Source of the DNA: Clostridia bacterium
Lineage (GTDB): Bacteria > Bacillota > Clostridia > Oscillospirales > CAG-272
DNA length: 15,484 bases
Assembly (NCBI GenBank): GCA_017455945.1
Contig: JAFTLM010000058.1
Location: 1 to 15,484, forward strand
Direction of reading: 5' to 3'
Shown here: positions 6,161-14,395 of the stretch, one piece after another
Layout: every line of letters begins with the position of its first letter
Numbering within the stretch: the first letter of the stretch is position 1
Made by a program: the position numbers and the translations under genes
The notes under the pieces: generated by a model
Databases searched by the model: none
What the model saw: only the letters and a program-made list of their open reading frames with translations
Told to the model about the DNA's origin: nothing

Positions 6161-7206
6161 AAAAAATAACCGTTAACGCCTCAACAGAATACGATATACT
6201 CATAGGAAAAGGCTTGCTCTCGGATGCAGGAAAGCTTTGTGCGGACACGCTTGGCATACACTCTGTTGCCATTGTCAGCGACGATACGGTAGATGCACTC
6301 TACTCGGAAGCACTTGAAAAATCCTTGCGTGACGCGGGATATTCGCCGATAAAATTCGTTATTCCTCACGGAGAAGCCTCCAAAAGCATGAAAAGCCTCG
6401 AAGGACTGTTGGGATTCTTGGCTGAAAACCATATGACACGTTCCGACTTTCTTATCGCTCTCGGCGGCGGTGTCGTCGGAGATCTTACGGGGTTTGCCGC
6501 GGCGGTATACCTAAGGGGTATCAGGTTTGTACAGATTCCGACAACACTTCTTGCCGCCGTAGACTCCTCTGTGGGCGGAAAAACCGCCGTAAACATCCCT
6601 GCGGGCAAAAATCTGGTAGGTGCTTTTCATCAGCCCAGCCTGGTGATCTGCGACTGTCTGACACTTGACACTCTGCCCGAAAATATTTTTGCCGACGGCT
6701 GTGCCGAGGTGATAAAATACGGTATCATAAACGACAAAAGGCTTTTTGAAAAGCTTAAATCCCCTATAAAACCTCAGATTGAGGACATTATCGCCAACTG
6801 CGTATCCAATAAGAGAGACATCGTAAACGCCGACGAATTTGACAACGGAATACGCCGCCTCCTTAATCTGGGTCACACTGTAGGGCACGCTGTTGAAATC
6901 TGCTCAAACTTCGGCATTTCTCACGGCTCTGCTGTGGCAATAGGCACTTGTATAGTAGCAAGAGCTTCGGCAAGGCTCGGAATTTGCGAAGAAAGTCTCC
7001 CCTGCGAGGCAGAAAAAATGTTCAAAGACTATTCCCACCCCACAACCTGCAAATTTTCCGCCGAAGAACTTACAACAGTTGCTTTGGGTGACAAGAAACG
7101 AATGGGACAGACGATTTCCTTTGTGCTTCCCTACGCCATCGGGGATTGCAGAATTTGCGATATGAACGTGGAAACCATAAAAGATTTTATCCAAAAGGGA
7201 CTTTGA
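6157..7206 (+). CDS. aroB: 3-dehydroquinate synthase
   Basis: It converts DAHP to 3-dehydroquinate, the second shikimate step, using NAD and a divalent metal. The 349-residue length is normal. Visible features are the nucleotide-binding GGGVVGD (103-109), IPTTLLAAVDSSVGGKTAVN, PAGKNLVGAFHQP, and the metal ligands E184 (in AEVIKYG), H240 (in LGHTVGHAVE) and H256 (in SHGSAVAIG). ATG 6157 overlaps the tyrA stop, suggesting translational coupling. The stop is 6 nt before the aroA start. Confidence 0.97.
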   Translation: MKKITVNASTEYDILIGKGLLSDAGKLCADTLGIHSVAIVSDDTVDALYSEALEKSLRDAGYSPIKFVIPHGEASKSMKSLEGLLGFLAENHMTRSDFLIALGGGVVGDLTGFAAAVYLRGIRFVQIPTTLLAAVDSSVGGKTAVNIPAGKNLVGAFHQPSLVICDCLTLDTLPENIFADGCAEVIKYGIINDKRLFEKLKSPIKPQIEDIIANCVSNKRDIVNADEFDNGIRRLLNLGHTVGHAVEICSNFGISHGSAVAIGTCIVARASARLGICEESLPCEAEKMFKDYSHPTTCKFSAEELTTVALGDKKRMGQTISFVLPYAIGDCRICDMNVETIKDFIQKGL

Positions 7207-7212
7207 TATAAA

Positions 7213-8514
7213 ATGGAAAAACTGCTGAACTCTCCGTCGCTCGGCGGACAAATAAAAGCCATATCTTCAAAATCAATGGCGCACAGACTTCTTATCTGCT
7301 CCGCCTTTGCATAAAACGCAAGCGACATAGTTTGCGAGGAGACAAACGCCGATATATGTGCCACCGCCGAGTGCCTGAATGCACTCGGAGCCAACATAGT
7401 GCGCGAAGGCGACTCCTACCGTGTTACCCCAATAAAGAGTATCACAGACGGTGCGTCGCTGGATTGCTGTGAATCGGGCTCTACACTCAGATTTCTGTTA
7501 CCCGTAGCCTCCGCAATAGGGGCTAACGCAAGATTTGTTATGCACGGCAGATTGCCCGAACGCCCTCTCTCTCCTCTTTTTGAGGAGCTCGAGCAAAACG
7601 GTATGTACCTCTCTCCACAAGGAACAAATCCGCTTATGACAAGCGGTTCCTTGCGCCACGGAGATTACAGCATAGCCGCAAACGTATCCTCACAGTTCAT
7701 AAGCGGACTTATGTTTGCGCTTCCGCTTATACACAAATTTGACGGCGTTGAAACCGATGAGGAAATTTTCAGCACCCTCACCCTGCTTGGGAATATAGAA
7801 TCCGAGCCCTACATTGATATGACCCTTGACGCACTTGCAGAATACGGGATTAAATTTGAGCAGGGATATCCCAATTACGACGCAAACGAAACAAAGAAAT
7901 ACATAATTCCCACAAATATGAAATTCACCTCGCCCGGCGGACTCAAGGTTGAGGGCGACTGGTCAAACGCCGCTTTCTGGCTTGCAGCGGGCGCTATAGG
8001 AAAAGAAAGAATAACGGTAACCTCTCTCAACACCGCGTCACATCAGGGCGACAAGGCTATACTTGAGCTTCTCAGACGTTTCGGTGCCGACGTAATCGAA
8101 TCGGGCGACCGGGTTACGGTAACACACCGCAAGCTTCACGGAATAAGGATAGACGCTTCTCAAATTCCCGATTTGGTTCCGATACTTGCCGTAGTTGCCT
8201 CGGTCAGCGAAGGAGAAACGGTAATTTACGGTGCTTCAAGATTGCGTATAAAAGAAAGCGACAGACTTTTATCGGTTACAAATATGCTTACCGCACTGGG
8301 AGCAGATATATCGCAAACCTCGGACGGGCTGATAATTCACGGCAAATCCGAGCTTGAAGGCGGAAACGTACACGCTATGAACGATCACCGCATCGCAATG
8401 GCTGCCGCAATCGCCTCCACCGTTTGCAAAAACAGCGTAAAAATTGAGGACGCCCGGGCAGTATCAAAATCCTACCCCAAGTTCTGGGAAGACTTTGAGA
8501 GGTTATCAAAATGA
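7213..8514 (+). pseudogene. aroA: EPSP synthase (3-phosphoshikimate 1-carboxyvinyltransferase) frame with in-frame TAA at codon 34
   Basis: The frame from ATG 7213 encodes a normal-length (about 433 codon) EPSP synthase, which transfers enolpyruvyl from PEP to shikimate-3-phosphate. The N-terminus has SSKSMAHR (K20, S21, R25), the substrate-binding motif. Later motifs are ESGSTLRFL, IPDLVPILA, RLRIKESDRL and NDHRIAMAAA. The frame is broken by TAA at 7312-7314 between LLICSAFA and NASDIVCEE, with no frame change, so one base substitution (for example from AAA, CAA or GAA) would explain it. A restart at GTG 7399 would yield 371 residues lacking the essential SSKS-AHR loop and is unlikely to be active. 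AAGGG precedes ATG 7213. The rest of the gene shows no decay. Consider sequencing or assembly error, a very recent mutation, or readthrough. ATGA overlap with maf. Confidence 0.88.
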
Positions 8515-9095
8515 AATTTATACTGGCTTCAAAATCCCCACGAAGACGAGAAATCCTCTCGGATTTAGGGTTGCAATTCGACATAGTCACCGCCGATACC
8601 GACGAAAGCTGTGACATTACAAATCCCAAGCTGTTGGTCCAGGAGCTGGCGCTCAGGAAGGGACGTGCCGTTGCAGATTCGCTTGACTGTGACACAATAA
8701 TAATCGCCTCCGATACTGTGGTGGCGTGCAACGGCGAAATTCTCGGAAAGCCCTGCGACAGAGATGATGCCAAACGTATGCTTGATATGCTGTCGGGTAC
8801 AAAGCACCAGGTTATAAGCGGAATAGCACTCATCTCCAAAGAAAAGGAAGTTGTCTCAAGCGAGGTTACACAGGTTATTTTTGACGTTATGAGCGACTCC
8901 GACAAGGAAATTTATCTCAACTCCAACGAACCGTACGACAAGGCGGGTGCATACGCAATACAAGGGCTGGCATCGATGTGGATAAAGGGTATTGAGGGAG
9001 ACTACTTCAACGTAGTGGGACTTCCCGTCAAGCTTCTGCACGACCTGCTCCTTAAAGAATTCGGAATTGATATGGCAACTCTTGTAAAGGAATAA
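8511..9095 (+). CDS. maf: Maf-family nucleoside triphosphate pyrophosphatase
   Basis: The 194-residue product has the family signature ASKSPRRREIL (6-16), SDTVV with D68, GKP, and MLDMLSGTKHQVISG. Maf proteins hydrolyse non-canonical or modified nucleoside triphosphates (dTTP, UTP, m5UTP/pseudo-UTP groups) and are linked to septum arrest in Bacillus. The start overlaps the aroA stop (ATGA) and the stop is 4 nt from aroC, so it is an integral operon member although it has no shikimate-pathway role. Substrate subgroup is not determined here. Confidence 0.95.
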   Translation: MKFILASKSPRRREILSDLGLQFDIVTADTDESCDITNPKLLVQELALRKGRAVADSLDCDTIIIASDTVVACNGEILGKPCDRDDAKRMLDMLSGTKHQVISGIALISKEKEVVSSEVTQVIFDVMSDSDKEIYLNSNEPYDKAGAYAIQGLASMWIKGIEGDYFNVVGLPVKLLHDLLLKEFGIDMATLVKE

Positions 9096-9099
9096 AAAA

Positions 9100-10191
9100 A
9101 TGGCTACAATTTACGGAAACAATTTAAAAATATCTATATACGGCGGTTCTCACGACCCTGAGATCGGGGTAATTACCGAGGGGCTTCCCAAAAACGAAAG
9201 CTTTGATATGGAAAAGCTTCTGGCGTTTATGAAACGCCGCGCGCCGGGAAACGCAAAATACGCCACGGCACGCAAAGAAGCCGATCTGCCGATTTTTGTA
9301 TCGGGCGTCGGAAAAAATCACACTCTGGACGGTGACACTTTCAAGGCGATTATCAGAAACTCAAATATGCATTCGTCTGATTACTCGAATTTGGTGGACG
9401 TTCCCCGTCCCTCTCACGCAGATTTTCCCGCACGTGTAAAATTCGGTGAGGGCGTTGATCTCCGCGGCGGCGGACATTTTTCGGGCAGGCTTACGGCACC
9501 TATGTGCATCGTGGGAGGAATCTGCTTGCAGATACTTGAAAAAATGGGAATAAAAATCGCCGCACACATCTACTCGGTAAAGGACGAAAAGGACGAAGCG
9601 TTTGACCCGTGTCTTGTAAACAGTGAAGTCTTTGACAAGCTTGCAGAAAGAGAGTTCCCCACTCTTTCCCCCGAAGCGGGCGAAAAAATGCAGGAAACCA
9701 TAGAAGCGGCAAGGCTTGAGGGCGACTCGGTAGGCGGAATTATCGAATGTGCCGTCATCGGTCTTCCCGTAGGCGTAGGTGAGCATATGTTTGCCGGGCT
9801 TGAAGGAAAAATTTCGGCAATAGCCTTCTCCGTTCCCGCCGTAAAGGCAATAGAATTCGGCAACGGATTTGAATGCACAAGGCTTTTCGGATCTGAAAAC
9901 AACGACCCCTACTATGTTGATGGTGGCAAAATAAAGACCCGCACGAACAACTGCGGCGGTATCCTGGGAGGAATGAGCAACGGTATGCCGCTTGTTTTCA
10001 GAGTCGGCATAAAGCCAACTCCATCTATTGCTAAGGAGCAGGACAGCGTAAGTCTTTCAAGGCTTGAAAACACAAAACTCGTCATAAAAGGCAGACACGA
10101 CCCCTGCATAGTTCCCCGTGCCGTTCCCGTAATCGAAGCCGCGTCGGCTATCGCCATTCTCGACGCAATACTTGACCAAAAGAAAGATTAA
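9100..10191 (+). CDS. aroC: Chorismate synthase
   Basis: It converts EPSP to chorismate using reduced FMN, the last common aromatic step. The 363-residue protein carries recognisable but divergent signatures: GGSHDPEIGV (with H18) in place of the usual GESHG, RPSHAD (H106) in place of RPGHAD, GGGHFSGRLTA in place of GGG-SSGRETA, and GRHDPCIVPRAVPVIEA near the C-terminus. Both catalytic histidines are present, so activity is expected. AAAGGA lies 8 nt before ATG 9100, and maf ends 4 nt upstream. Confidence 0.94.
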   Translation: MATIYGNNLKISIYGGSHDPEIGVITEGLPKNESFDMEKLLAFMKRRAPGNAKYATARKEADLPIFVSGVGKNHTLDGDTFKAIIRNSNMHSSDYSNLVDVPRPSHADFPARVKFGEGVDLRGGGHFSGRLTAPMCIVGGICLQILEKMGIKIAAHIYSVKDEKDEAFDPCLVNSEVFDKLAEREFPTLSPEAGEKMQETIEAARLEGDSVGGIIECAVIGLPVGVGEHMFAGLEGKISAIAFSVPAVKAIEFGNGFECTRLFGSENNDPYYVDGGKIKTRTNNCGGILGGMSNGMPLVFRVGIKPTPSIAKEQDSVSLSRLENTKLVIKGRHDPCIVPRAVPVIEAASAIAILDAILDQKKD

Positions 10192-10200
10192 CCGTTTAAA

Positions 10201-11400
10201 ATGAAATTAAGTTACAAATCTACCATATCGGCGGGCTTTGTGGGCTACGCCACACAGGCACTTACCATAAATTTCCCGCCGTTGCTTTACGTGGCATTCG
10301 GAAAACAGTTCAACATATCCACGTCGGCAATAGCCACGCTTATTGCCGTCTGCTTCTTGGTTCAGCTTTTAGTTGACCTTCTGGCGGCAAAATTTTCCGA
10401 CAGAATGAACGTCCGTGTCTTTATAATTTCGGCACACGTTCTTACCGCTCTGGGAATGGTGGGACTTGGATTTTTCCCGAATATAATGCCTCCCATCGCA
10501 GGACTTATGCTTGCCACCGTTTTAAGCAGCATAGGAAGCGGACTCGTTGAGGTGCTTATAACTCCCATTGTTGAATCCTGCCCCACGCCTCCAAAGAAGA
10601 AATCGTCTTATATGAGCCTGCTCCACTCATTTTACTGTTGGGGACAGGCTACGGTCATTCTTTTATCCACCGTATATTTCTACGTATTTGGGCGAGAGCA
10701 CTGGCAAATTCTTTCAGCAATATGGGCAATTATCCCAATAAGCGGAGCGATTCTTTTTTCGCTGGTTCCTCTGTACCCACTCCCCAAGGACGAGCCCGAC
10801 AAAAAAGGAAAAAGCTATCTGCACAACAGGCTTTTCTGGATTATCGGTGTAATGATGCTGGTTTCGGGAGCCGCCGAAATGACTATGGCACAATGGGCTT
10901 CGGCATTTGCCGAAGCCGGATTGAAGGTCTCTCCCGAAATCGGAAATCTGCTCGGTCCATTCATTTTTGCACTTCTTATGGGCTCCGCCCGCGTATTTTA
11001 TGCAAAGTTCAGCGCTAAAATCAGCTTAAAAAAATTTATACTTTTCAGTTCAATCCTCTGCATTGCATCTTATCTTACAGCCGCCTTCTCTCCGTTCCCG
11101 ATAATATCGCTTCTGGCTTGCGGAATTTGCGGTCTGTCGGTAGGCGTGCTTTGGCCGGGTAACATAAGCATTGCCGCAGGGACAGTAAAAGGCGGAGGGG
11201 TCTCGATGTTCGCATTACTGGCACTGCTTGGAGACCTTGGATGTATGACGGGGCCGTCGCTTGCAGGAACTATTGCAGGTCTGTTCAACGAAAATATAAG
11301 AATTTCGTTTGCATTCTCCTCGCTTTTCCCGATAATTCTTTTAATATCAATAATTTATCTGATATACTACACAAAGAAGGTAAATAAAAATGGAAATTAA
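10201..11400 (+). CDS. MFS transporter, fucose-permease-like, in the aromatic operon
   Basis: The 399-residue protein is almost entirely hydrophobic helices, consistent with 12 membrane segments and a cytoplasmic loop near residues 195-205 (KDEPDKKGKS). The block LLHSFYCWGQA (about 142-152) resembles the HS-Y-WG pattern of Firmicute fucose-permease-like MFS proteins. The N-terminus is MKLSYKST then GFVGYATQAL. It is 9 nt after aroC and overlaps the chorismate mutase start by 11 nt, so it is cotranscribed. Context suggests import or export of an aromatic compound or shikimate-pathway intermediate, but nothing in the sequence fixes the substrate. Confidence 0.88.
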   Translation: MKLSYKSTISAGFVGYATQALTINFPPLLYVAFGKQFNISTSAIATLIAVCFLVQLLVDLLAAKFSDRMNVRVFIISAHVLTALGMVGLGFFPNIMPPIAGLMLATVLSSIGSGLVEVLITPIVESCPTPPKKKSSYMSLLHSFYCWGQATVILLSTVYFYVFGREHWQILSAIWAIIPISGAILFSLVPLYPLPKDEPDKKGKSYLHNRLFWIIGVMMLVSGAAEMTMAQWASAFAEAGLKVSPEIGNLLGPFIFALLMGSARVFYAKFSAKISLKKFILFSSILCIASYLTAAFSPFPIISLLACGICGLSVGVLWPGNISIAAGTVKGGGVSMFALLALLGDLGCMTGPSLAGTIAGLFNENIRISFAFSSLFPIILLISIIYLIYYTKKVNKNGN

Positions 11401-11668
11401 CGAATTACGCACAAAAATAGACAGTCTTGACAAAGAGATTGTAAAATTGCTTACAGAACGTATGGGCGTAAGCGCTCAGGTTGCCGCCTATAAAATAGCC
11501 AACGGCATGCCGGTGCTTGACAAGACACGCGAAGCGGCTTTGCTTGAAAAAATAGCCTCTCTCTCGGGTGATATGAGCGAATACACCCACGAAATTTATC
11601 TTGAAATTCTAAAGCAATCAAGGGCTTATCAAGAAAAACTTATGGAGAAAAAACGAAGCGAAATATGA
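11390..11668 (+). CDS. Monofunctional chorismate mutase, AroQ class
   Basis: It rearranges chorismate to prephenate. The 92-residue all-helical protein matches the AroQ-fold mutase domain of E. coli PheA/TyrA. Every active-site position can be aligned: R7, R24, K35, D44, R47, E48, S77 and Q81 correspond to R11, R28, K39, D48, R51, E52, S84 and Q88 of the E. coli enzyme. It has no fused dehydratase, dehydrogenase or DAHP synthase domain. AAGAAGG lies 9 nt upstream of ATG 11390. It overlaps the MFS gene by 11 nt and the aroE-aroK gene by 4 nt. No symbol is given because aroQ is also used for the type II dehydroquinase downstream. Confidence 0.94.
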   Translation: MEINELRTKIDSLDKEIVKLLTERMGVSAQVAAYKIANGMPVLDKTREAALLEKIASLSGDMSEYTHEIYLEILKQSRAYQEKLMEKKRSEI

Positions 11669-12897
11669 AAAATTTTAAATGCGGATTGCTTGGCGAGCAT
11701 CTGGGACATTCGTTTTCTCCCCAGATACACCGTCAGCTTGCCGATTACAGCTACGATCTGTTTGAAATGCCCAAGGAGGACGTGGAAGGCTTCCTTAAAT
11801 CCGACCGATTTGACGCTATAAACGTCACCATTCCGTACAAAAAGACGGTTATGCCCTTTCTTGCCGAAATCACCGACGAGGCGTGCAGAATAGGCTCTGT
11901 AAACACCATAACCCGACTTCCGGGCGGAGGCCTCAGAGGAGACAACACCGACTACTTCGGTTTCTCCTATATGGTGCAAAAAAGCGGAATAACCATTCAC
12001 GGAAAAAAGGTTCTCGTTCTGGGAAGCGGCGGTGCTTCTGAAACGGCAAGAACAGTTTGTTCCGACCTCGGAGCCGACACGGTTATTGTCATATCAAGAA
12101 GCGGAAAAGACAACTACGCCAATCTCTCAAAGCACAGCGACGCCGAAATAATAGTAAACACCACCCCCGTGGGAATGTATCCCAAAAACGGTGCAGCCCC
12201 CGTAAACCTTGCCGAGTTCCCTGCTCTTATCGGCGTATTGGATATGATATATAATCCCTCAAAAACGCAGCTTTTGTTGGACGCCGAAAGGCTTGGCATT
12301 CCGCACATAAACGGACTTTGTATGCTTGTGGCACAAGCAAAGCGTGCTTGCGAGATATTTCTCGGCACAACTGTATCGGACGGCGAAATAGACAGAATTA
12401 CCTCGGCAATTACCGCCGAAACGGGAAACATCATTCTCATCGGTATGCCGGGCTGCGGAAAAACCACGCTGGGCGAGCTCCTTGCCGAAAAGCTCAACCG
12501 AGAGCTTATTGACACCGACGCGCTTATAGTGCAAAAGGCCGGAATGGCTATCCCCGAAATCTTCGCAAAATTCGGAGAGAGCTACTTCCGTGCCCTCGAA
12601 CACTCCTGCGTTTGCGATGCGGGCAGGCTGAGCGGAAAAGTTATTGCCACCGGCGGAGGCGTTGTTACACGAAGCGAAAACTACCGCCCCTTGCATCAGA
12701 ACGGCAAAATTTTCTACGTCAACCGCAAGATTTCCGAGCTTCCCACCGACGGCAGACCCATTTCGCAAAGCACCGACCTCAACAAGCTTTACGAGCAAAG
12801 ACTTCCTCTCTACCGCAGTTTCTGCGACGCGGAGGTCAAAAACGACCGTCCCATTGAACAAACTATGCACGAAATAATCAAACTCTACAACAGATAA
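11665..12897 (+). CDS. aroE-aroK: Bifunctional shikimate dehydrogenase / shikimate kinase fusion (AroE-AroK)
   Basis: The 410-residue protein carries two complete enzymes. Residues about 1-250 are shikimate dehydrogenase: SFSP with S16 and S18 for shikimate binding, NVTIPYKK with catalytic K59, GDNTD with D96, and nucleotide-binding GSGGAS (120-125). Residues about 254-410 are shikimate kinase: Walker A GMPGCGKT (260-267), DTD (283-285), R309 in FGESYFRALE, GGG (330-332), a lid region with DGRPIS, and RLPLYR. The two pathway steps are consecutive only in part: dehydroshikimate to shikimate, then shikimate to shikimate-3-phosphate. The linker is very short (about TAETGN). ATG 11665 overlaps the mutase stop. 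Unfused neighbours are the more common arrangement. Both halves keep their key residues. Confidence 0.95.
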   Translation: MKNFKCGLLGEHLGHSFSPQIHRQLADYSYDLFEMPKEDVEGFLKSDRFDAINVTIPYKKTVMPFLAEITDEACRIGSVNTITRLPGGGLRGDNTDYFGFSYMVQKSGITIHGKKVLVLGSGGASETARTVCSDLGADTVIVISRSGKDNYANLSKHSDAEIIVNTTPVGMYPKNGAAPVNLAEFPALIGVLDMIYNPSKTQLLLDAERLGIPHINGLCMLVAQAKRACEIFLGTTVSDGEIDRITSAITAETGNIILIGMPGCGKTTLGELLAEKLNRELIDTDALIVQKAGMAIPEIFAKFGESYFRALEHSCVCDAGRLSGKVIATGGGVVTRSENYRPLHQNGKIFYVNRKISELPTDGRPISQSTDLNKLYEQRLPLYRSFCDAEVKNDRPIEQTMHEIIKLYNR

Positions 12898-12907
12898 GGA
12901 AAAGCAA

Positions 12908-13354
12908 ATGAAATTTTTAGTAATCAACGGTCCAAATCTCAATCTTCTGGGGCTTCGCGAGCCTGCCATATACGGCTCTAAAAACTTTGAAGCTCTTCAG
13001 AATTTTATCAAAGATGCCTGTGCACGCGAAGGCGTGGATTGCGAACTCTTTCAATCAAATCACGAAGGCACCATAGTAGACAAAATTCAAGAGGCTTACG
13101 GAATTTTTGACGGAATAATCATTAACCCCGCCGCCTATACTCACACCAGCGTCGCCATACTCGACGCACTTAAAGCGGTAGCCATTCCTACCGTGGAGGT
13201 TCACTTGTCCGATATCAACTCTAGAGAAGAATTCAGAAAGCACTCATTCGTATCAATGTACGCACTGAAAACCATTTGCGGACTTGGCTTTGACGGATAC
13301 GCGGAGGCTGTAAAACACTTAAAAAAGCATCTGAAAAATTTGACGGTTAGTTGA
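12908..13354 (+). CDS. aroQ: Type II 3-dehydroquinate dehydratase
   Basis: It dehydrates 3-dehydroquinate to 3-dehydroshikimate (third step). The 148-residue length is typical of the dodecameric type II enzyme. Motifs are NGPNLNLLG, catalytic Y22 in IYGS, N73 in NPAAYTHTS and H99 in VEVHLSDINSREEFRKHS. AAGGA lies 7 nt upstream of ATG 12908, overlapping the previous stop. It is the last aromatic gene. No convincing terminator separates it from the next promoter. Confidence 0.96.
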   Translation: MKFLVINGPNLNLLGLREPAIYGSKNFEALQNFIKDACAREGVDCELFQSNHEGTIVDKIQEAYGIFDGIIINPAAYTHTSVAILDALKAVAIPTVEVHLSDINSREEFRKHSFVSMYALKTICGLGFDGYAEAVKHLKKHLKNLTVS

Positions 13355-13362
13355 TTTTTCGC

Positions 13363-13391
13363 TTGACATAAGCCACTCGTTGTGATATAAT
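13363..13391 (+). promoter_or_regulatory. Perfect-consensus extended -10 promoter of the SH3 lipoprotein gene
   Basis: TTGACA (13363-13368), 17-nt spacer and TATAAT (13386-13391) match sigma-A consensus at 12 of 12 positions, with TG at 13383-13384 making an extended -10. It starts 8 nt after the aroQ stop, so the lipoprotein can be expressed independently of the aromatic operon. Confidence 0.9.
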
Positions 13392-13434
13392 TTTAGTAAT
13401 AAGAAATCTAAACCTAAAGAAAGGAATTTAAAAG

Positions 13435-14391
13435 ATGCGTAAATTTTTTGCACTTACTCTCGCACTCCTTATGATACTTGCCCTTGCCGCTTGTAAATCA
13501 ACCACGGAAGACCCCGAAAAAGAGCCTGAAGATACCCCTGAGGTTTCGGACTCCGAATCAGAAGAGCTTACTCCTCCCGAATCGGGTGACGAGACAACCG
13601 ACACTTCCGAAACAGAGCCCTCCACGGAAACCGACGAGCCCCAAGAGCTTGAGTTTAAAGAGGTAAACGAAACCGTTTACATATACGGCACAAACACGCT
13701 CAACGTCCGTAAGGAGCCCTCTGCCGACAGTGAAAAAATGGGTGAAATGAAAGAAGGAGAACAGGTAACCAGAATAGGTTACAATTCCGAGTGGAGCAAG
13801 ATTTCCTATTACGGAAACGAATATTACGCAAGCTCCAACTATCTCACCACACACGCACCTCTTGAATTTGAAGATAAAACCGACACGGTTTATATCGTTG
13901 CGGAAGGTACGCTTTACCTCCGTCAGAAACCCTCTGCAAACTCCGACGCTGTTGCTTATCTTCCCTACGGAACCGCACTTGACAGAACCGGAATTGCTAC
14001 CACAGAGGACGAATTTGGAACAGTTTGGAGCAGACTCCTTTACAACGGTCAGGTTTGCTACGCAAGCACAACACATCTTTCCACCGAAGAGCCTACCAAC
14101 GATTTCACAGCAGTAGACGAAACTGTATACGTTGTTGACAAGAACGGTGACACAGTGGTCATATCGCTCAATCTTCGTGCAAAGCCCTCGCTTAACAGCA
14201 ACGTAGTAGTAGCAGTTGCCCCCGGCACACAGCTTAAACGCGTAGGCATCGCAGCCGACAAGGATGATGACGACATCATCTGGAGCAAGATAATTTACAA
14301 CGGAATCACTTGCTACGCAAGTTCCGGTTACCTTACAACAGAAGCTCCAGCAGCCGAAGAAACCCCCGAAACAACAAACGAAGCAGAATAA
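13435..14391 (+). CDS. Lipoprotein with three bacterial SH3-type domains
   Basis: The 318-residue product begins with a lipoprotein signal peptide: MRKFF, a hydrophobic core, then the lipobox LAAC with Cys20 as the lipidation site. A Glu/Asp/Thr/Pro-rich linker (about 25-75) would span the cell wall. Three SH3b-like repeats follow (about 80-137, 150-213 and 225-303). Each has a V-Y-I or V-Y-V opening, L-(N/Y)-(V/L)-R-(K/Q/A)-(E/K)-PS, and an end close to YASS-YL. SH3b domains commonly bind cell-wall peptides, but no catalytic domain is attached, so the role is structural, binding or unknown. AAAGGA lies 9 nt before ATG 13435. It has its own promoter and terminator. Confidence 0.9.
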   Translation: MRKFFALTLALLMILALAACKSTTEDPEKEPEDTPEVSDSESEELTPPESGDETTDTSETEPSTETDEPQELEFKEVNETVYIYGTNTLNVRKEPSADSEKMGEMKEGEQVTRIGYNSEWSKISYYGNEYYASSNYLTTHAPLEFEDKTDTVYIVAEGTLYLRQKPSANSDAVAYLPYGTALDRTGIATTEDEFGTVWSRLLYNGQVCYASTTHLSTEEPTNDFTAVDETVYVVDKNGDTVVISLNLRAKPSLNSNVVVAVAPGTQLKRVGIAADKDDDDIIWSKIIYNGITCYASSGYLTTEAPAAEETPETTNEAE

Positions 14392-14395
14392 ATCC

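Noticed and set aside
7399..8514. A shorter aroA starting at GTG 7399 as the real gene.
   Set aside because: The same frame continues upstream through recognisable EPSP synthase sequence to ATG 7213, broken only by one TAA. The short form lacks the essential SSKS-AHR motif.
12259..12969. A 236-codon minus-strand ORF opposite aroE-aroK.
   Set aside because: The plus strand encodes two clear enzymes with all motifs. The antisense frame has no recognisable domain or start signals.
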